Assembly (NCBI GenBank): GCA_033762255.1 | Contig: JANRLT010000061.1 | Span: 1 to 63,282, forward strand | Origin: Pirellulales bacterium | Lineage (GTDB): Bacteria > Planctomycetota > Planctomycetia > Pirellulales > JALHPA01 | Direction of reading: 5' to 3' | Length of the DNA: 63,282 nt | Shown here: one piece after another, positions 8,068 through 17,735 of the stretch | Position numbering within the stretch: the stretch's first letter is position 1 | How the letters are laid out: each line of letters starts with the position of its first letter | Position numbers and translations under genes: made by a program | The notes under the pieces: generated by a model | What the model was told of the DNA's origin: nothing | Databases searched by the model: none | Seen by the model: only the letters and a program-made list of their open reading frames with translations

Positions 8068-11000
8068 TCACGCCGTTTGTTTGGCTCCCCCTTTGCCGTG
8101 GCAATGTTTATATTTTTTGCCGCTGCCGCAGGGGCAAGGGTCGTTGCGGCCCACCTTGGGGCTGGTGTTGCGGATCGGTTCGACCTTGGCATCGATATCA
8201 CCCGGGTCACCGTTGGCATTGTTGGTGGCGGCATCCAGGACGGTCGGGGCTTCTTCCTTGATGGCGGTTCCAGCGTCGTGATAGGACAGCGCGGCCTCGC
8301 TTTCGTCCATGACTTCCAGTTTGAACATGGTATCGGTGATCCGCTCGCCAACATTGCGCCACATCTGCTCAAATAGCTTTTGCCCCTCCCTTTTGTATTC
8401 GACCTTGGGATCGACTTGGGCATAACCGCGCAGGTTGACGCTGCTGCGCAAATGATCCATGGCCAACAGGTGGTTTTTCCACGCGTCGTCCAACATCTGC
8501 AGCACCAACCGGCGTTCGGTATAACGAATCTCCGGTCGATAACGCATTTCCACGCCCATGAGTACCTGGCGTTCCATGATTTCGCGATCCATGTGTGCCA
8601 GTTCCTCGGCGGTGGGAAGGCCGACGGTTTCTTGCTGCAAAAAGTCGTAAAACTGGGAAAATTCGGTCGAGACCGAACCATCGGGATTGAGAGCCGGGCG
8701 GGCGGGGAGTTGTTGCAGGCGCTCTTTGACGACCTGGACGGCATTATCGGCATGGCGTTGCCAAGCATGGCTAAACTGCCACAGGCGTTTACGAATTTCG
8801 TCAAAGGGGAGGGTGCGAAACTCTTCATCGCTAACGGTGGCGTTAAAGCGGCGGCGAGAGAGTTCCGCCAGGAGTTCGCGTTGGACGTGCAATTGGCCGC
8901 TGGGGTCCACGGCGGAGCCTTGTCCCAGCAACTCGCGCACGGGCAGGTCCACTTCGCGCGTGGCGTATAGTTCCTCCGCCAGTTCGCGCAGGCGTTCGGC
9001 GAATTCCCGGGCGTCCAGGCCACGAACCTCCTCCAGCGGAACCTGAATACCAAATTTGGAAGCGGCCCAGGCGCAGGCCGTCCGGGCGCCATAGTCTTCT
9101 TGCAGGTATTTGTCGCCATCCGTCAGATCGATATTTTGGATGGCCTGGCCGACTTCGGCGACCAAACGATCATAAATATCATCGCGATCGATTTGCTTTA
9201 ATTCGCGTTCCTGCAAATTTGTCCCCCAGCGGCTGTTGCAAAACTTGCACAGGGCCTGCCAATTCCAATCCTCGGGGTCGGCTCCCTCGGGAAGATTTTC
9301 CTCGACGGCGTCCTGGATCAGACGCTGTCCCAGGCGGTCGGCTTCGTCCCGGGCAAAATTGACGGCGGTCTCGAGATCAGCGCCGACAAAGTCCTTACCC
9401 TGCAGCTCCACCGCTAACAGGCCCCCCGCCCATTTGGCAAAGGAATCCGGCCCATAGCGCTTATTGAGGTAAGTTTCCAAATGCTCGTGGATTTGTTTGG
9501 ACAACATTTCCAGGACCAAATGGCGGCAGTTTTCTCCGGAGAGGATGCGCTGGCGGTAACCATAGACGGCCTTGCGCTGCTGGTCCATCAGTTCATCGTA
9601 TTCCAGCAGGTTTTTACGGATGTCAAAGTTGCGTTCCTCGACTTTTTTCTGCGCGCCCTCGATGCGGCGGGTGACCATGCGGCTTTCGATGGCCTCGTCC
9701 GGCTGCATGCCCATCCGTTGGAGCCAGCCTTTGACCCATTCGCCGCCGAATTTGCGCATGAGGTCGTCTTCGAGGGAGAGATAAAAGCGGCTGGTGCCGG
9801 GATCTCCCTGGCGACCGCAGCGGCCTCGCAACTGTAGGTCGATGCGGCGGGATTCATGCCGTTCGGTGCCGACAATATGCAGCCCCCCCATTTCCTTGAC
9901 CCGTTTACCCTCGGGCTTCATTTGTTCGGCTTCTTCGATTTGGCGCACCAGGTCGTCCCATTCGTCCCGCGGCACATCGAGGCGGGTGGGGTATTTGCTT
10001 TGCAATTTGGCCCAGGCCATGGTTTCGGGATTTCCACCCAAGATGATATCCGTTCCGCGGCCCGCCATATTCGTGGCGATGGTGACGGCGTTCAACCGTC
10101 CCGCCTGCGAGACAATTTCCGCCTCGCGCTGGTGATGCTTGGCATTGAGGACCTGGTGTTTGATGCCCCGTTTTTCCAGCATCCGGGAGAGCTTTTCGCT
10201 ATTTTCAATCGAGACGGTGCCGACCAGAACCGGGCGGCCCCGCGGAAAGACGCGTTTGACCTTGGATCGGGGAATGGATTCTTCCCGCCGATCGGCACGG
10301 TTGCGGAATTGAATAGCGTCGTCGGCCTCCTTCAAGATTTCCCCTTGCATTTCGGACTTGTCGGTCAGTTCCAGGGTGTCCCATTTGTGAATGCGCTCGA
10401 TTTCCTCGGCCACGGCGTTGTATTTTTCTTGTTCGCTCAGATAGACCACGTCGGGATAATTAATCCGCTGCATCGTCCGATTGGACGGAATGGCGATCAC
10501 ATCCAGTTTGTAGATTTTCCAAAATTCGTTGGCCTCGGTCATGGCCGTGCCGGTCATCCCGCAGATTTTCTTGTACAGTTTAAAATAGTTTTGCAGCGTG
10601 ATGGTGGCTAGCGTCTGCGATTCCTTCTTGATGGGGACGTTTTCCTTGGCCTCGATCGCCTGGTGCAGCCCGTCGCTCCACTGCCGCCCCGGCATGAGGC
10701 GGCCGGTAAATTCATCCACAATCACCACTTCCAATTGCTTGCTTTCGGGGTTGGGCTGGACGACATAATTCACATCCCGCTTATACAAGTGATGCGCCTT
10801 GAGCGAATTATCAATCAGATGCGGCCATTCCATGTTGCCGGCGGTGTAAAAGCTTTCCACCCCGGCCAGTTTTTCGGCAAAGCGGACCCCCTCGTCATTG
10901 AGGATGACGTTATGCTCTTTTTCCTTGACCTCAAAATGGGTGTCGCGAATCAACTGCCGGGCAATTTTTTCGGCGCGGGAATATTTCGTGACGTCGTCGT

Positions 11001-11775
11001 GGGCCTCGCCCGAAATAATCAGCGGAGTCCGCGCCTCGTCAATCAAAATATTGTCCACCTCGTCAATGATCGCGTAGTGCAGCGGACCCTGCGATTGCTG
11101 CGCCTCCGGTCGAAAGCGCTTATCCCCGCGCATCGCGGGCTTCATATTGTCCCGCAAATAATCAAACCCAAATTCGTTATTCGTGCCATAGGTGATGTCG
11201 CAGGCGTATGATTTTTGCCGTTCCAGGCCGTTCATCCCGCTTTGAATGGCCCCCACCGTCAAGCCCAGGCCGATGTACAGCGGTCCCATCCATTCCATGT
11301 CGCGGCGGGCCAGGTAGTCATTAACCGTGACCACATGGACCCCCCGTCCCTCCAGCGCGTTCAAGTACGCGGGCAGCGTGGCGACCAGGGTTTTCCCCTC
11401 GCCGGTGATCATTTCGGCGATCGCTCCTGCGTGCAGGACCATCCCCCCCACAAGTTGCACGTCATAATGCCGCATTCCCAACCAGCGTCGGCCCCCTTCG
11501 CGGCAGACGGCAAACGCCTCCACCAAGATGTCATCCAGCGTCTGGCCGGCCGCCAACCGCCGCCGAAATTCAAATGTCTGCGAGCGCAATTCGGCGTCGC
11601 TTTGCGCCTGATATTTTGGCTCGAGCGCGTTGATGGCTTCGATTTTGGGTTGGATGCGTTTGAGATAACGGGCGTTGGACGAGCCAAAGATGGCCGTGAT
11701 CGACCGTTCCACACCCGTTGCCACGCCATTTAAAAAGCCTGTGGTGTTTTCCCACAGTTTTTCGAAAAAATCCAT
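8068..11775 (-). CDS. secA: Preprotein translocase ATPase SecA
   Basis: SecA is the motor ATPase that pushes preproteins through SecYEG. The 1235-residue product has the N-terminal nucleotide-binding domain with Walker A GEGKT (125-129), the [20 protein letters not shown] region, the preprotein cross-linking region, motif [10 protein letters not shown] with helicase motif [13 protein letters not shown], and a C-terminal SEC-C zinc motif [17 protein letters not shown]. The usual length is 840-950 residues. The excess lies mainly after the second nucleotide-binding domain, in a charged helical region (from about 800 to 1180), as in other large planctomycete SecAs. I chose ATG 11775 ([11 protein letters not shown]), which has AAGG/GGTGG upstream and matches family N-termini; the open frame upstream to 11964 does not read as SecA. 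Confidence 0.97.
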   Translation of the reverse strand: MDFFEKLWENTTGFLNGVATGVERSITAIFGSSNARYLKRIQPKIEAINALEPKYQAQSDAELRSQTFEFRRRLAAGQTLDDILVEAFAVCREGGRRWLGMRHYDVQLVGGMVLHAGAIAEMITGEGKTLVATLPAYLNALEGRGVHVVTVNDYLARRDMEWMGPLYIGLGLTVGAIQSGMNGLERQKSYACDITYGTNNEFGFDYLRDNMKPAMRGDKRFRPEAQQSQGPLHYAIIDEVDNILIDEARTPLIISGEAHDDVTKYSRAEKIARQLIRDTHFEVKEKEHNVILNDEGVRFAEKLAGVESFYTAGNMEWPHLIDNSLKAHHLYKRDVNYVVQPNPESKQLEVVIVDEFTGRLMPGRQWSDGLHQAIEAKENVPIKKESQTLATITLQNYFKLYKKICGMTGTAMTEANEFWKIYKLDVIAIPSNRTMQRINYPDVVYLSEQEKYNAVAEEIERIHKWDTLELTDKSEMQGEILKEADDAIQFRNRADRREESIPRSKVKRVFPRGRPVLVGTVSIENSEKLSRMLEKRGIKHQVLNAKHHQREAEIVSQAGRLNAVTIATNMAGRGTDIILGGNPETMAWAKLQSKYPTRLDVPRDEWDDLVRQIEEAEQMKPEGKRVKEMGGLHIVGTERHESRRIDLQLRGRCGRQGDPGTSRFYLSLEDDLMRKFGGEWVKGWLQRMGMQPDEAIESRMVTRRIEGAQKKVEERNFDIRKNLLEYDELMDQQRKAVYGYRQRILSGENCRHLVLEMLSKQIHEHLETYLNKRYGPDSFAKWAGGLLAVELQGKDFVGADLETAVNFARDEADRLGQRLIQDAVEENLPEGADPEDWNWQALCKFCNSRWGTNLQERELKQIDRDDIYDRLVAEVGQAIQNIDLTDGDKYLQEDYGARTACAWAASKFGIQVPLEEVRGLDAREFAERLRELAEELYATREVDLPVRELLGQGSAVDPSGQLHVQRELLAELSRRRFNATVSDEEFRTLPFDEIRKRLWQFSHAWQRHADNAVQVVKERLQQLPARPALNPDGSVSTEFSQFYDFLQQETVGLPTAEELAHMDREIMERQVLMGVEMRYRPEIRYTERRLVLQMLDDAWKNHLLAMDHLRSSVNLRGYAQVDPKVEYKREGQKLFEQMWRNVGERITDTMFKLEVMDESEAALSYHDAGTAIKEEAPTVLDAATNNANGDPGDIDAKVEPIRNTSPKVGRNDPCPCGSGKKYKHCHGKGGAKQTA

Positions 11776-12582
11776 GACCGCTAGCCACCTTACAAAAATA
11801 CCGCCCACGCGACCATTCGCGCTTTGGGGCAAAGAAATTTGAATAACAGGAAAAAAACCAGTAAACGCCAGACTTGCCTTCACGCAAGTCAATTGCGCCC
11901 GGCCCATCAAAAATTGCGCAGCGAGAACTGGTAAACACGCTCGCAAATCCCCGGTCCCCATCACCTGCCGGTGAAGATCGCCGACGTTGCCGCTACGGGA
12001 GGCCTGGAAATTGACGCAATATTCTATTGCATATCAATTTATAGCGAGCGATAAAGAGGGTCAATGCACGCTCGGGCAACTCGCGCTGTTGCAAAGCGGC
12101 CACCACGGGCCGCCAAACCCCGAATGGAGCCCGGGCGGACAACTAAATTAAAAATATTTTTTAGCGCGGGAAAAAGGGAAGACTTGGCAAATATCAGCGA
12201 AAATTTAGGTAATCCCGGGCAGTTATACCGATTTAGCCGACAGCAAGTGGAAAAATTGCCAGCTTCCCGCCTTCTGGACCGATCGTGAACTTGCTTCGTA
12301 ATTTCTGGCTACGTAAAATAGGGGCAACTTTCGACGCGGGATTTTTCTAACCGCTGTTGAGGGCCAGTTGCGTCGCCCGGTCCGTTACGAGGCCTAATGG
12401 GAGGTCCCCCCCATTTCGGCTCGTGGATTGCGGCCACGCACTGCTATGTCGGCCAGGAACGGCCCAGAGGTCACGCTCCAGGGGTTGCCAGATTTCATTC
12501 AAGTAGGTGCCGCGCGGAACAGCTTCTTTCGCACAAAAGTCCCAACGTATAAGACGGGATGGGCGAGTGATACAGCCGCGAC
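11776..12582. other. Intergenic stretch between divergent secA and sigma gene
   Basis: About 800 bases separate two divergent genes and should hold both promoters. A 74-codon open frame at 12064-12288 is rich in Arg/Pro and resembles no family. AT-rich sequence at 12015-12050 and around 12150-12190 could carry promoters, but no hexamer pair stands out. No RNA gene was recognised. Confidence 0.5.
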
Positions 12583-13185
12583 TTGATTGAACAACCAGCC
12601 GCATTTGCAAGGGTACTTGAAGTGGCATTATCCGAAACCGATCGCCAACTATTAACACGCTGTCTGACAAAGCAGCCCAAAGCCTGGGAAGACTTTGTGG
12701 ATCGGTATTTGGGATTGATCGTGCATGTGATCAATCATGCGGCGCAGTCCCGATCCGTGCGCATTAGCCCCCCCGATCGAGAAGACCTGGCCGCCGATGT
12801 GCTGGTCCAACTCGTCCGCGACGACTTTCTGGTCTTGCGCAACTTTCGGGGCGAATCCTCCTTGGCCGCCTACCTGACCGTGATCGCCCGCCGCGTGGTG
12901 GTGGCCAAGCTACTTAAACGCGTAGCCGAACCGACGCTGGGTCACGCCGCGGAGCAGCACGCGGGGAACGGCCACGCCAGCGAGGATTGGCTGCAAAACC
13001 GGGATGAGGTCGAGCGTCTGCTTTCCGAACTAGAGCAATCCGAAGCCCAACTGGTAAAGCTGTACCATCTCGAGGGAAAAACCTATGCCGAGATCAGCAG
13101 CGCCACCGGCATGGCAGAAAACTCCATCGGCCCCTCTCTGAGCCGGGCGCGCGAAAAGCTGCGCCGCGCCGCGGTCAAGCATTGA
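12583..13185 (+). CDS. ECF-like RNA polymerase sigma factor
   Basis: The product (200 residues) has a region-2-like segment (WEDFVDRYLGLIVHVINHAA, DREDLAADVLVQL, FRGESSLAAYLTVIARRVVV) and a region-4 helix-turn-helix (QLVKLYHLEGKTYAEISSAT, GMAENSIGPSLSRAREKLR). This is the layout of ECF/sigma-70 family factors that direct polymerase to stress or envelope promoters. No anti-sigma gene is adjacent. The region-4 sequence 'IGPSLSRAREKLR' is a common planctomycete variant. The start is uncertain: the frame opens with TTG at 12583, and GTG at 12622 would give VALSETDRQLL, a more usual N-terminus. A GC-rich hairpin follows. Confidence 0.85.
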   Translation: MIEQPAAFARVLEVALSETDRQLLTRCLTKQPKAWEDFVDRYLGLIVHVINHAAQSRSVRISPPDREDLAADVLVQLVRDDFLVLRNFRGESSLAAYLTVIARRVVVAKLLKRVAEPTLGHAAEQHAGNGHASEDWLQNRDEVERLLSELEQSEAQLVKLYHLEGKTYAEISSATGMAENSIGPSLSRAREKLRRAAVKH

Positions 13186-13192
13186 TGGCCAT

Positions 13193-13210
13193 CCCCCCTA
13201 TTGCGGGGGG
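13193..13210 (+). terminator. GC-rich hairpin between convergent genes
   Basis: CCCCCC at 13193-13198 and GGGGGG at 13205-13210 form a short hairpin 8 bases after the sigma-factor stop and 25 bases from the stop of the convergent gene. There is no T-run, so intrinsic termination is only possible. Confidence 0.4.
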
Positions 13211-13234
13211 GAGCCGTGAATAACACCGCGCTGA

Positions 13235-15124
13235 TTATTTCCCTTCGTTGCGCAGGGCGTCAAAATACTCTTGCACCTGCTCGCGTTGATGCTTGGGCAG
13301 GCGCTGCCGATTGACCGCCTCGGCGGAATCCTTCTTGGCGGCGGCTACTTCCAGTTTGATCTGTTCGTTGATATTTCCTTTTTCGTTAGGCCCCCCCGCC
13401 TCGCCTGTTATGACCACCGGCCCTTTCTCGACCTGGGAATTGGCCTGTGTGTCGCGAAACTTGGGATTTTTCAGCGGATCGACTTTTTGACCGGCCCCCC
13501 CCGCGCCTTGCCCCGCCTTAAGTCCTCCCTGGCCAGCTCCCGCCACCTGGTTCCCTTGTTGTTGTTGACCTTGGCCTGCCCCCAGGCCCTGGCCCGGTTG
13601 TTGTCCATTACCAGGTTGATTGCCGCCAGCCATTTGTTGGGGGTTTCCCCCCTCGCCCGGCTGATTGCCAAATCCCAGTTGCTTGCCAGGGCCGGGTTGC
13701 TTGCCATCGCCAGGTTGGTTGCCACCGGCCATTTGACCCCCTTGCTTTCCCTGGCCCTGTTGGCCATTCTGTCCATTCCCGTTGCAATTTCCCTTACATT
13801 CGCCCAACTGCGCCAAAGCCCGATCCAGCATCTGCATTTCGCGGTCGTTTTTGGCCATTTGTTGCATCTGGTTTTGCATATTTTGCATGGCCTGTTGCGC
13901 TTGCTGCTGGTTGCCATTTTTTAAACCCTGGGCTGCTTGCTCCAACTGCTTGGCCAAATTTTGCAGTTTTTGTTGCTGGGGATCATGGCGGTTGGCCTGA
14001 TCCAACTGATTTTTTAGTTGTTCTAGCTGCTGGGCCAGTTTGTTCGCCTGATCCGGCTGATTGTTCTTTTGCGCGGCGGCTTGGTCTTTTTGCAGTTGGG
14101 CGATTTGGTTTTCCAGGTCTTTTTTTGCCTGATCGCGGGCTTGTTGTTGTTTGTTGAGCTGTTCCGCCAGCTTATTCAGTTGCTGTTCCAACTTTTGCTG
14201 ATTTGCGGGGTCTAGATTGTCTTTTTTGAGTTGTTCGGCCAGCTTGTCAAATTGCTCGGCCGCTTGTTCAAAGTCGTTATTCTTGAGCGCTTGGGCCATA
14301 TTATCAGCCGGGCCGTCGCCGGGCTGCTTTAGCGCGTTGAGCTGTTGTTTTAGCTTGTCATCACCCCCCACCTGGTCGCGGCGTTTTTCCAATTGCTTGG
14401 CCAAGTCGTTAAGCTTGCCCACCGCTTGGTCACTGGTCAATTGTTTATTCTTGGCCTGTTTTTGGATTTCATTCGCTTGCTTGAGCAATTGATCCATGAG
14501 CGCGGCGGTTTCCTTAAGTCCCTCCGCCACGGCTTCTTTATGTTGTTCCTCAAATTGTTTTTTTAGCGGTTCGGTCGCCTCGGCAATTTGCTTGGCCACT
14601 TCCGCGGGATCCGGAGTGTTGGCGGGAAGTTGAGGAGTCTGGGGATCGGAAAGAAACAATAGACCCAGGGCCAAAGCCGCCGGAGCCAAAGGCCACCAGT
14701 TGGACCGTGACCATCGCAGCGGAAATTTTTCGGCGATTTCCAGCCGCTCGACCCGCTTTAAGGCATCGCTAACCAGCGCCTGGCCCGCCGGGGTTTCGCG
14801 CTCCTCCGGCGGTAACGTCAATGAACTGGAAACACGCTCTTTAAGATCAAATCGATGGTCGATCTCCCAAGCCGCCTCCCATGACCGGGGACGAATGAAA
14901 TAGGCCCACAGCCCGGCCGTTATCAAACTGAAAATTGCGCCTCCCCCCAGCCAGGACCAACTCCAAAGCTGGCTCTCCACGGGAAAATCAACAAATTTTC
15001 GCACGCCAATGGCGACCGCCGCAATCAGCAAGAAAACGCCCAGGGTCATGACCCAACAAGCCAAAAACTGCTGCCAAAACAACCGGCGGGCGGCGATGTT
15101 TACCTGGCGGACAAGCGGTTCCAT
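13235..15124 (-). CDS. Membrane protein with Gln-rich coiled coil
   Basis: The 629-residue protein has two N-terminal membrane helices (about 20-40 WVMTLGVFLLIAAVAIGV, and 55-75 WLGGGAIFSLITAGLWAYF) and a third near 150-162 (LAPAALALGLLFL). A long soluble part follows: a helical coiled coil of about 190-430 built from KQLEQLA/KLNQLAEQL heptad-like words, then a Gly/Gln/Pro-rich low-complexity region (about 440-560) with repeated GNQPG words, and a charged C-terminus (HQREQVQEYFDALRNEGK). A segment near 85-110 (WEAAWEIDHRFDLKERVSSS) recurs in planctomycete proteins with an MoxR/DUF58/VWA neighbourhood, but no such partners are here. Function unknown; a cell-envelope scaffold is a guess. Composition bias makes homology searches unreliable. 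Confidence 0.75.
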   Translation of the reverse strand: MEPLVRQVNIAARRLFWQQFLACWVMTLGVFLLIAAVAIGVRKFVDFPVESQLWSWSWLGGGAIFSLITAGLWAYFIRPRSWEAAWEIDHRFDLKERVSSSLTLPPEERETPAGQALVSDALKRVERLEIAEKFPLRWSRSNWWPLAPAALALGLLFLSDPQTPQLPANTPDPAEVAKQIAEATEPLKKQFEEQHKEAVAEGLKETAALMDQLLKQANEIQKQAKNKQLTSDQAVGKLNDLAKQLEKRRDQVGGDDKLKQQLNALKQPGDGPADNMAQALKNNDFEQAAEQFDKLAEQLKKDNLDPANQQKLEQQLNKLAEQLNKQQQARDQAKKDLENQIAQLQKDQAAAQKNNQPDQANKLAQQLEQLKNQLDQANRHDPQQQKLQNLAKQLEQAAQGLKNGNQQQAQQAMQNMQNQMQQMAKNDREMQMLDRALAQLGECKGNCNGNGQNGQQGQGKQGGQMAGGNQPGDGKQPGPGKQLGFGNQPGEGGNPQQMAGGNQPGNGQQPGQGLGAGQGQQQQGNQVAGAGQGGLKAGQGAGGAGQKVDPLKNPKFRDTQANSQVEKGPVVITGEAGGPNEKGNINEQIKLEVAAAKKDSAEAVNRQRLPKHQREQVQEYFDALRNEGK

Positions 15125-15503
15125 GACTGGCCTGTATGGATATAGGGGCGAGTGGGCATGATGATACGATAAACACCGGCATTTTCAGTAAACTGAGTTA
15201 TTTTACCCCATTGACCGGCGGGGTACAAATCCATGTTATCGCAAATGTAGTCCGCTCACTCCGTAAGCGGATTCAACCACGTCGTTAGGCCGGAGCGGTA
15301 CCATAGTCTGGGCCATCTACCAGCAAAATTCCTAAATTCCTCTCTCGGGAATGAGCGCAGCACGCTCTGCAAACCATTACCCCATCATACTTTACAATAA
15401 ATTACGAGCTAAAATTAATTGGCAGAGGCGGGTTACGGTTAAGATCATTGAAGCTAGTAACGTATAATTGGCACAATCACATTAATTGAATAATTGAAAT
15501 ACG
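15125..15503. other. Intergenic stretch, nothing recognised
   Basis: This lies between divergent genes and must hold two promoters. It is AT-rich near 15390-15500. I see no repeat, RNA gene or clear hexamers. Confidence 0.45.
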
Positions 15504-15989
15504 ATGGCAAATGCCAGGACCACAACCGAAAACCTCACTCAACTGTTCAGAACTTCTGGGCCGAGTGTGCGTGGATTGCCCACTCCCGCTGATCTGCCGA
15601 CGGCGGATGTGGTCATTTATGACGGGGAATGTCGGTTTTGCCAGGCCCAGGTCGCGCGGATTCACGCCTGGGACGGGCGAGGGCGGCTGGCGTTTGTGTC
15701 GTTGCATGATCCTCTGGTGGCCCAGCGCTGGCCGCAGCTAACGCATCAGCAACTCATGGCCGAGATGCACCTGGTGACCGCCGCGGGTCAAATTTATCGC
15801 GGGGCGCAGTCGTTGCGATACCTTACTCGTCGACTTCCCTGGCTGTGGTGGCTGGCCCCAGCGTTGCACATTCCGGGTACGTTACCCCTGTGGAATTGGC
15901 TCTATGGGCTAGTGGCCCGAAACCGTTACCGTTGGGGTAAGGTGGAAAGCTGCGCGGATGGCAATTGTAAGGTGCACCTGCGAAAGTAG
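15504..15989 (+). CDS. DCC-family thiol-disulfide oxidoreductase-like protein (DUF393)
   Basis: The 161-residue protein contains the DUF393/DCC signature VIYDGECRFCQAQVARI, with the redox pair Cys43-x2-Cys46, followed by RLAFVSLHDPLV, a moderately conserved middle and a C-terminal NRYRWGKVESCADGNCKVH with two more cysteines. The family has a thioredoxin-like fold and usually lies near membrane or stress genes; substrates are unknown. The N-terminal 30 residues before the domain look unstructured, so translation may start further downstream, but the ATG at 15504 is the only ATG before the domain. No operon partner is seen. Confidence 0.85.
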   Translation: MANARTTTENLTQLFRTSGPSVRGLPTPADLPTADVVIYDGECRFCQAQVARIHAWDGRGRLAFVSLHDPLVAQRWPQLTHQQLMAEMHLVTAAGQIYRGAQSLRYLTRRLPWLWWLAPALHIPGTLPLWNWLYGLVARNRYRWGKVESCADGNCKVHLRK

Positions 15990-16209
15990 TAACCATAAGA
16001 ATTAACAATTAAAATTTTAGAATTATTTTTACAATACTTTTTGTAACTTGAGCGAATTCACTCTATTACCGCCGATGCCATCGGTGGCTTTGTGGGATGC
16101 GGCTAATCAAAATCCACTAACTATTTCGGCAACGGAGTTCCCACCCACAATAATGTATCTGCTCCGTGCCCCTTATTGATAAATGTACATCTTGTTCCGC
16201 GGGGTATGG

Positions 16210-17487
16210 CTATTTCGCTTCTTTTTCCTCAATATCTGTTTCTTTATTCTCTTTTTCCCCATTTTCTTTTTGCTCTGTCCCCTTTTCGCTAGCGGGAGCG
16301 CCTTTGAGCAACTCGGCGATCTTGTCCCGCAATTCTTGGCCATGGAGATCGCGGGCGGCCACCTTGCCGCTTTTGTCCAAGAGAAACGTCGCGGGAATGG
16401 CGTTGATGCCGTACTTTTCGGCCAGGGCCACGCGCATCGGTTCGCTGTCGTCGGCGTCAAAGATATTTGGCCAGGCGATGCCCTCTTGCTCTAGGTATTC
16501 CTTGAGCGCGTCCAGGTCGTTGTCCAGGCTCACGCCGACTACTTCCAACCCTTGTGGGTGAAATTCTTCATACGTGCTTTTGAGGTCGGGCATGGCCGCC
16601 CGGCAGGGTCCGCACCATGTCGCCCAAAAGTCAACGAGCACCACTTTGCCCGAGAGAGCGGCCGGGTCAAATTTATCCCCGTTGGCCAACACCCCGTCCA
16701 TGTGAAGCGGCTGGCCCACGATGTCCCGTGCCTTTTGCGGCACTCCCTTGGCGATTCGCTTGCCATATTGCCGCAATTCGCGAAATTCGCTGCTGGCAAA
16801 CAGTTCGCCGAAACGCTTGTAATCGGCCGTGGCCCGCTCCGCGTCGGGCTGCAGGTTGATCAGCTTGGTAATGGTCGTGGCGATGCGTAAATGCCGGGCA
16901 TCCAGCGTCTCCGGGGTTTCCTCCTTTAAAAAAGTATACGCCTGGTCTAGCAGCGCGGGATACTCCTTGACCGGTTGTTGATCGGCCCGTAACAGCTTTT
17001 CCTCGAGCGAATAAAATTTTGCCATTTTGGCGACGGACGCGTCCTTGTCCGACTCCAACTCCGCGGCCAATTTGGCCAGCTTGGCCTGGGCTTCCTCGTT
17101 ATCATATTGTGCCACCACATGCAGGGCCGCCAGGCGGGTTAATTGGGCGAACACGCGCAAATTTTCCGGAGGATTCTTGGCCAAAAGACGTTCGGCGCAC
17201 ACGCCCAGGGCGGGGCCGTATTCGTCTTGGGACTGGACGCTGCGGGGGGCGGTGGCCAGCCGGTCGGTATATTCGAACAATTCCTCGAGGGAGAGACTTT
17301 CGCGCGGGATAAAGGGATTGCGGGCGGGCTTGGCGGGCTTGAGGTCATCGGCGGCGGGATCTTCCTCGGCCGCGCGAAGCACGGCCATTCCCGGGCCTTC
17401 GGGTAAAATACAGGCGATCAGCCCCGCTGTGGCTGACAAACCGGTGATTCCCCACACAGCCCAACTCCAGCGAGATGAGAACGCCAT
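16210..17487 (-). CDS. TlpA/ResA-like thioredoxin-fold protein, exported
   Basis: The 425-residue product has an N-terminal hydrophobic export segment (AVWGITGLSATAGLIACIL), a helical middle region (60-250) with heptad-like Ala/Leu/Lys content, and a C-terminal TlpA-type thioredoxin domain with VVLVDFWATWCGPCRAAMPD (active-site WCGPC at 291-295) and the cis-Pro loop NAIPATFLLDKSGK. A highly charged Lys/Glu tail of about 25 residues ends the protein. Such proteins reduce disulfides on the periplasmic side, for example in cytochrome maturation or envelope repair. The helical N-terminal domain is typical of planctomycete versions; its partner is unknown. Confidence 0.88.
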   Translation of the reverse strand: MAFSSRWSWAVWGITGLSATAGLIACILPEGPGMAVLRAAEEDPAADDLKPAKPARNPFIPRESLSLEELFEYTDRLATAPRSVQSQDEYGPALGVCAERLLAKNPPENLRVFAQLTRLAALHVVAQYDNEEAQAKLAKLAAELESDKDASVAKMAKFYSLEEKLLRADQQPVKEYPALLDQAYTFLKEETPETLDARHLRIATTITKLINLQPDAERATADYKRFGELFASSEFRELRQYGKRIAKGVPQKARDIVGQPLHMDGVLANGDKFDPAALSGKVVLVDFWATWCGPCRAAMPDLKSTYEEFHPQGLEVVGVSLDNDLDALKEYLEQEGIAWPNIFDADDSEPMRVALAEKYGINAIPATFLLDKSGKVAARDLHGQELRDKIAELLKGAPASEKGTEQKENGEKENKETDIEEKEAK

Positions 17488-17640
17488 GTTACGTTACCTA
17501 TAAGAAATAGAAGAAAATGTTCGGGAATAATTGGGAGGCAGTTATTTATTGTGGCGGTGGAAAAGCCCCTCCGTCAAGCAATCATCCAGAAGTTGCCAAG
17601 AAAGTTCCGGGACCTAGCCCCCATCAATTGGCGATTAAAG

Positions 17641-17678
17641 CAAAAAAAGCCAAGAACCCCACAAAGGGATTCTTGGCT
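17641..17678 (-). terminator. Rho-independent terminator of the VWA gene
   Basis: AGCCAAGAA and TTCTTGGCT form a 9-bp stem (17648-17678) extended inside by CCC/GGG pairs. On the minus strand it is followed by a run of seven T. It lies about 58 bases after the stop of the VWA-protein gene. Confidence 0.9.
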
Positions 17679-17735
17679 GTTACGCTGATAAAAAGCGGGC
17701 TAAACCACGCGGTCCGGGAACCGCGGAGAGGTGCT

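Noticed and set aside
12064-12288. A small gene in the secA upstream region
   Set aside because: Its Arg/Pro-rich product matches no family, and it has no ribosome binding site; it probably reflects base composition.
13271-13924. A hydrophobic Leu-rich membrane protein opposite the Gln-rich gene
   Set aside because: Antisense of Gln/Lys codons gives Leu/Phe-rich frames; there is no start signal and no family resemblance.
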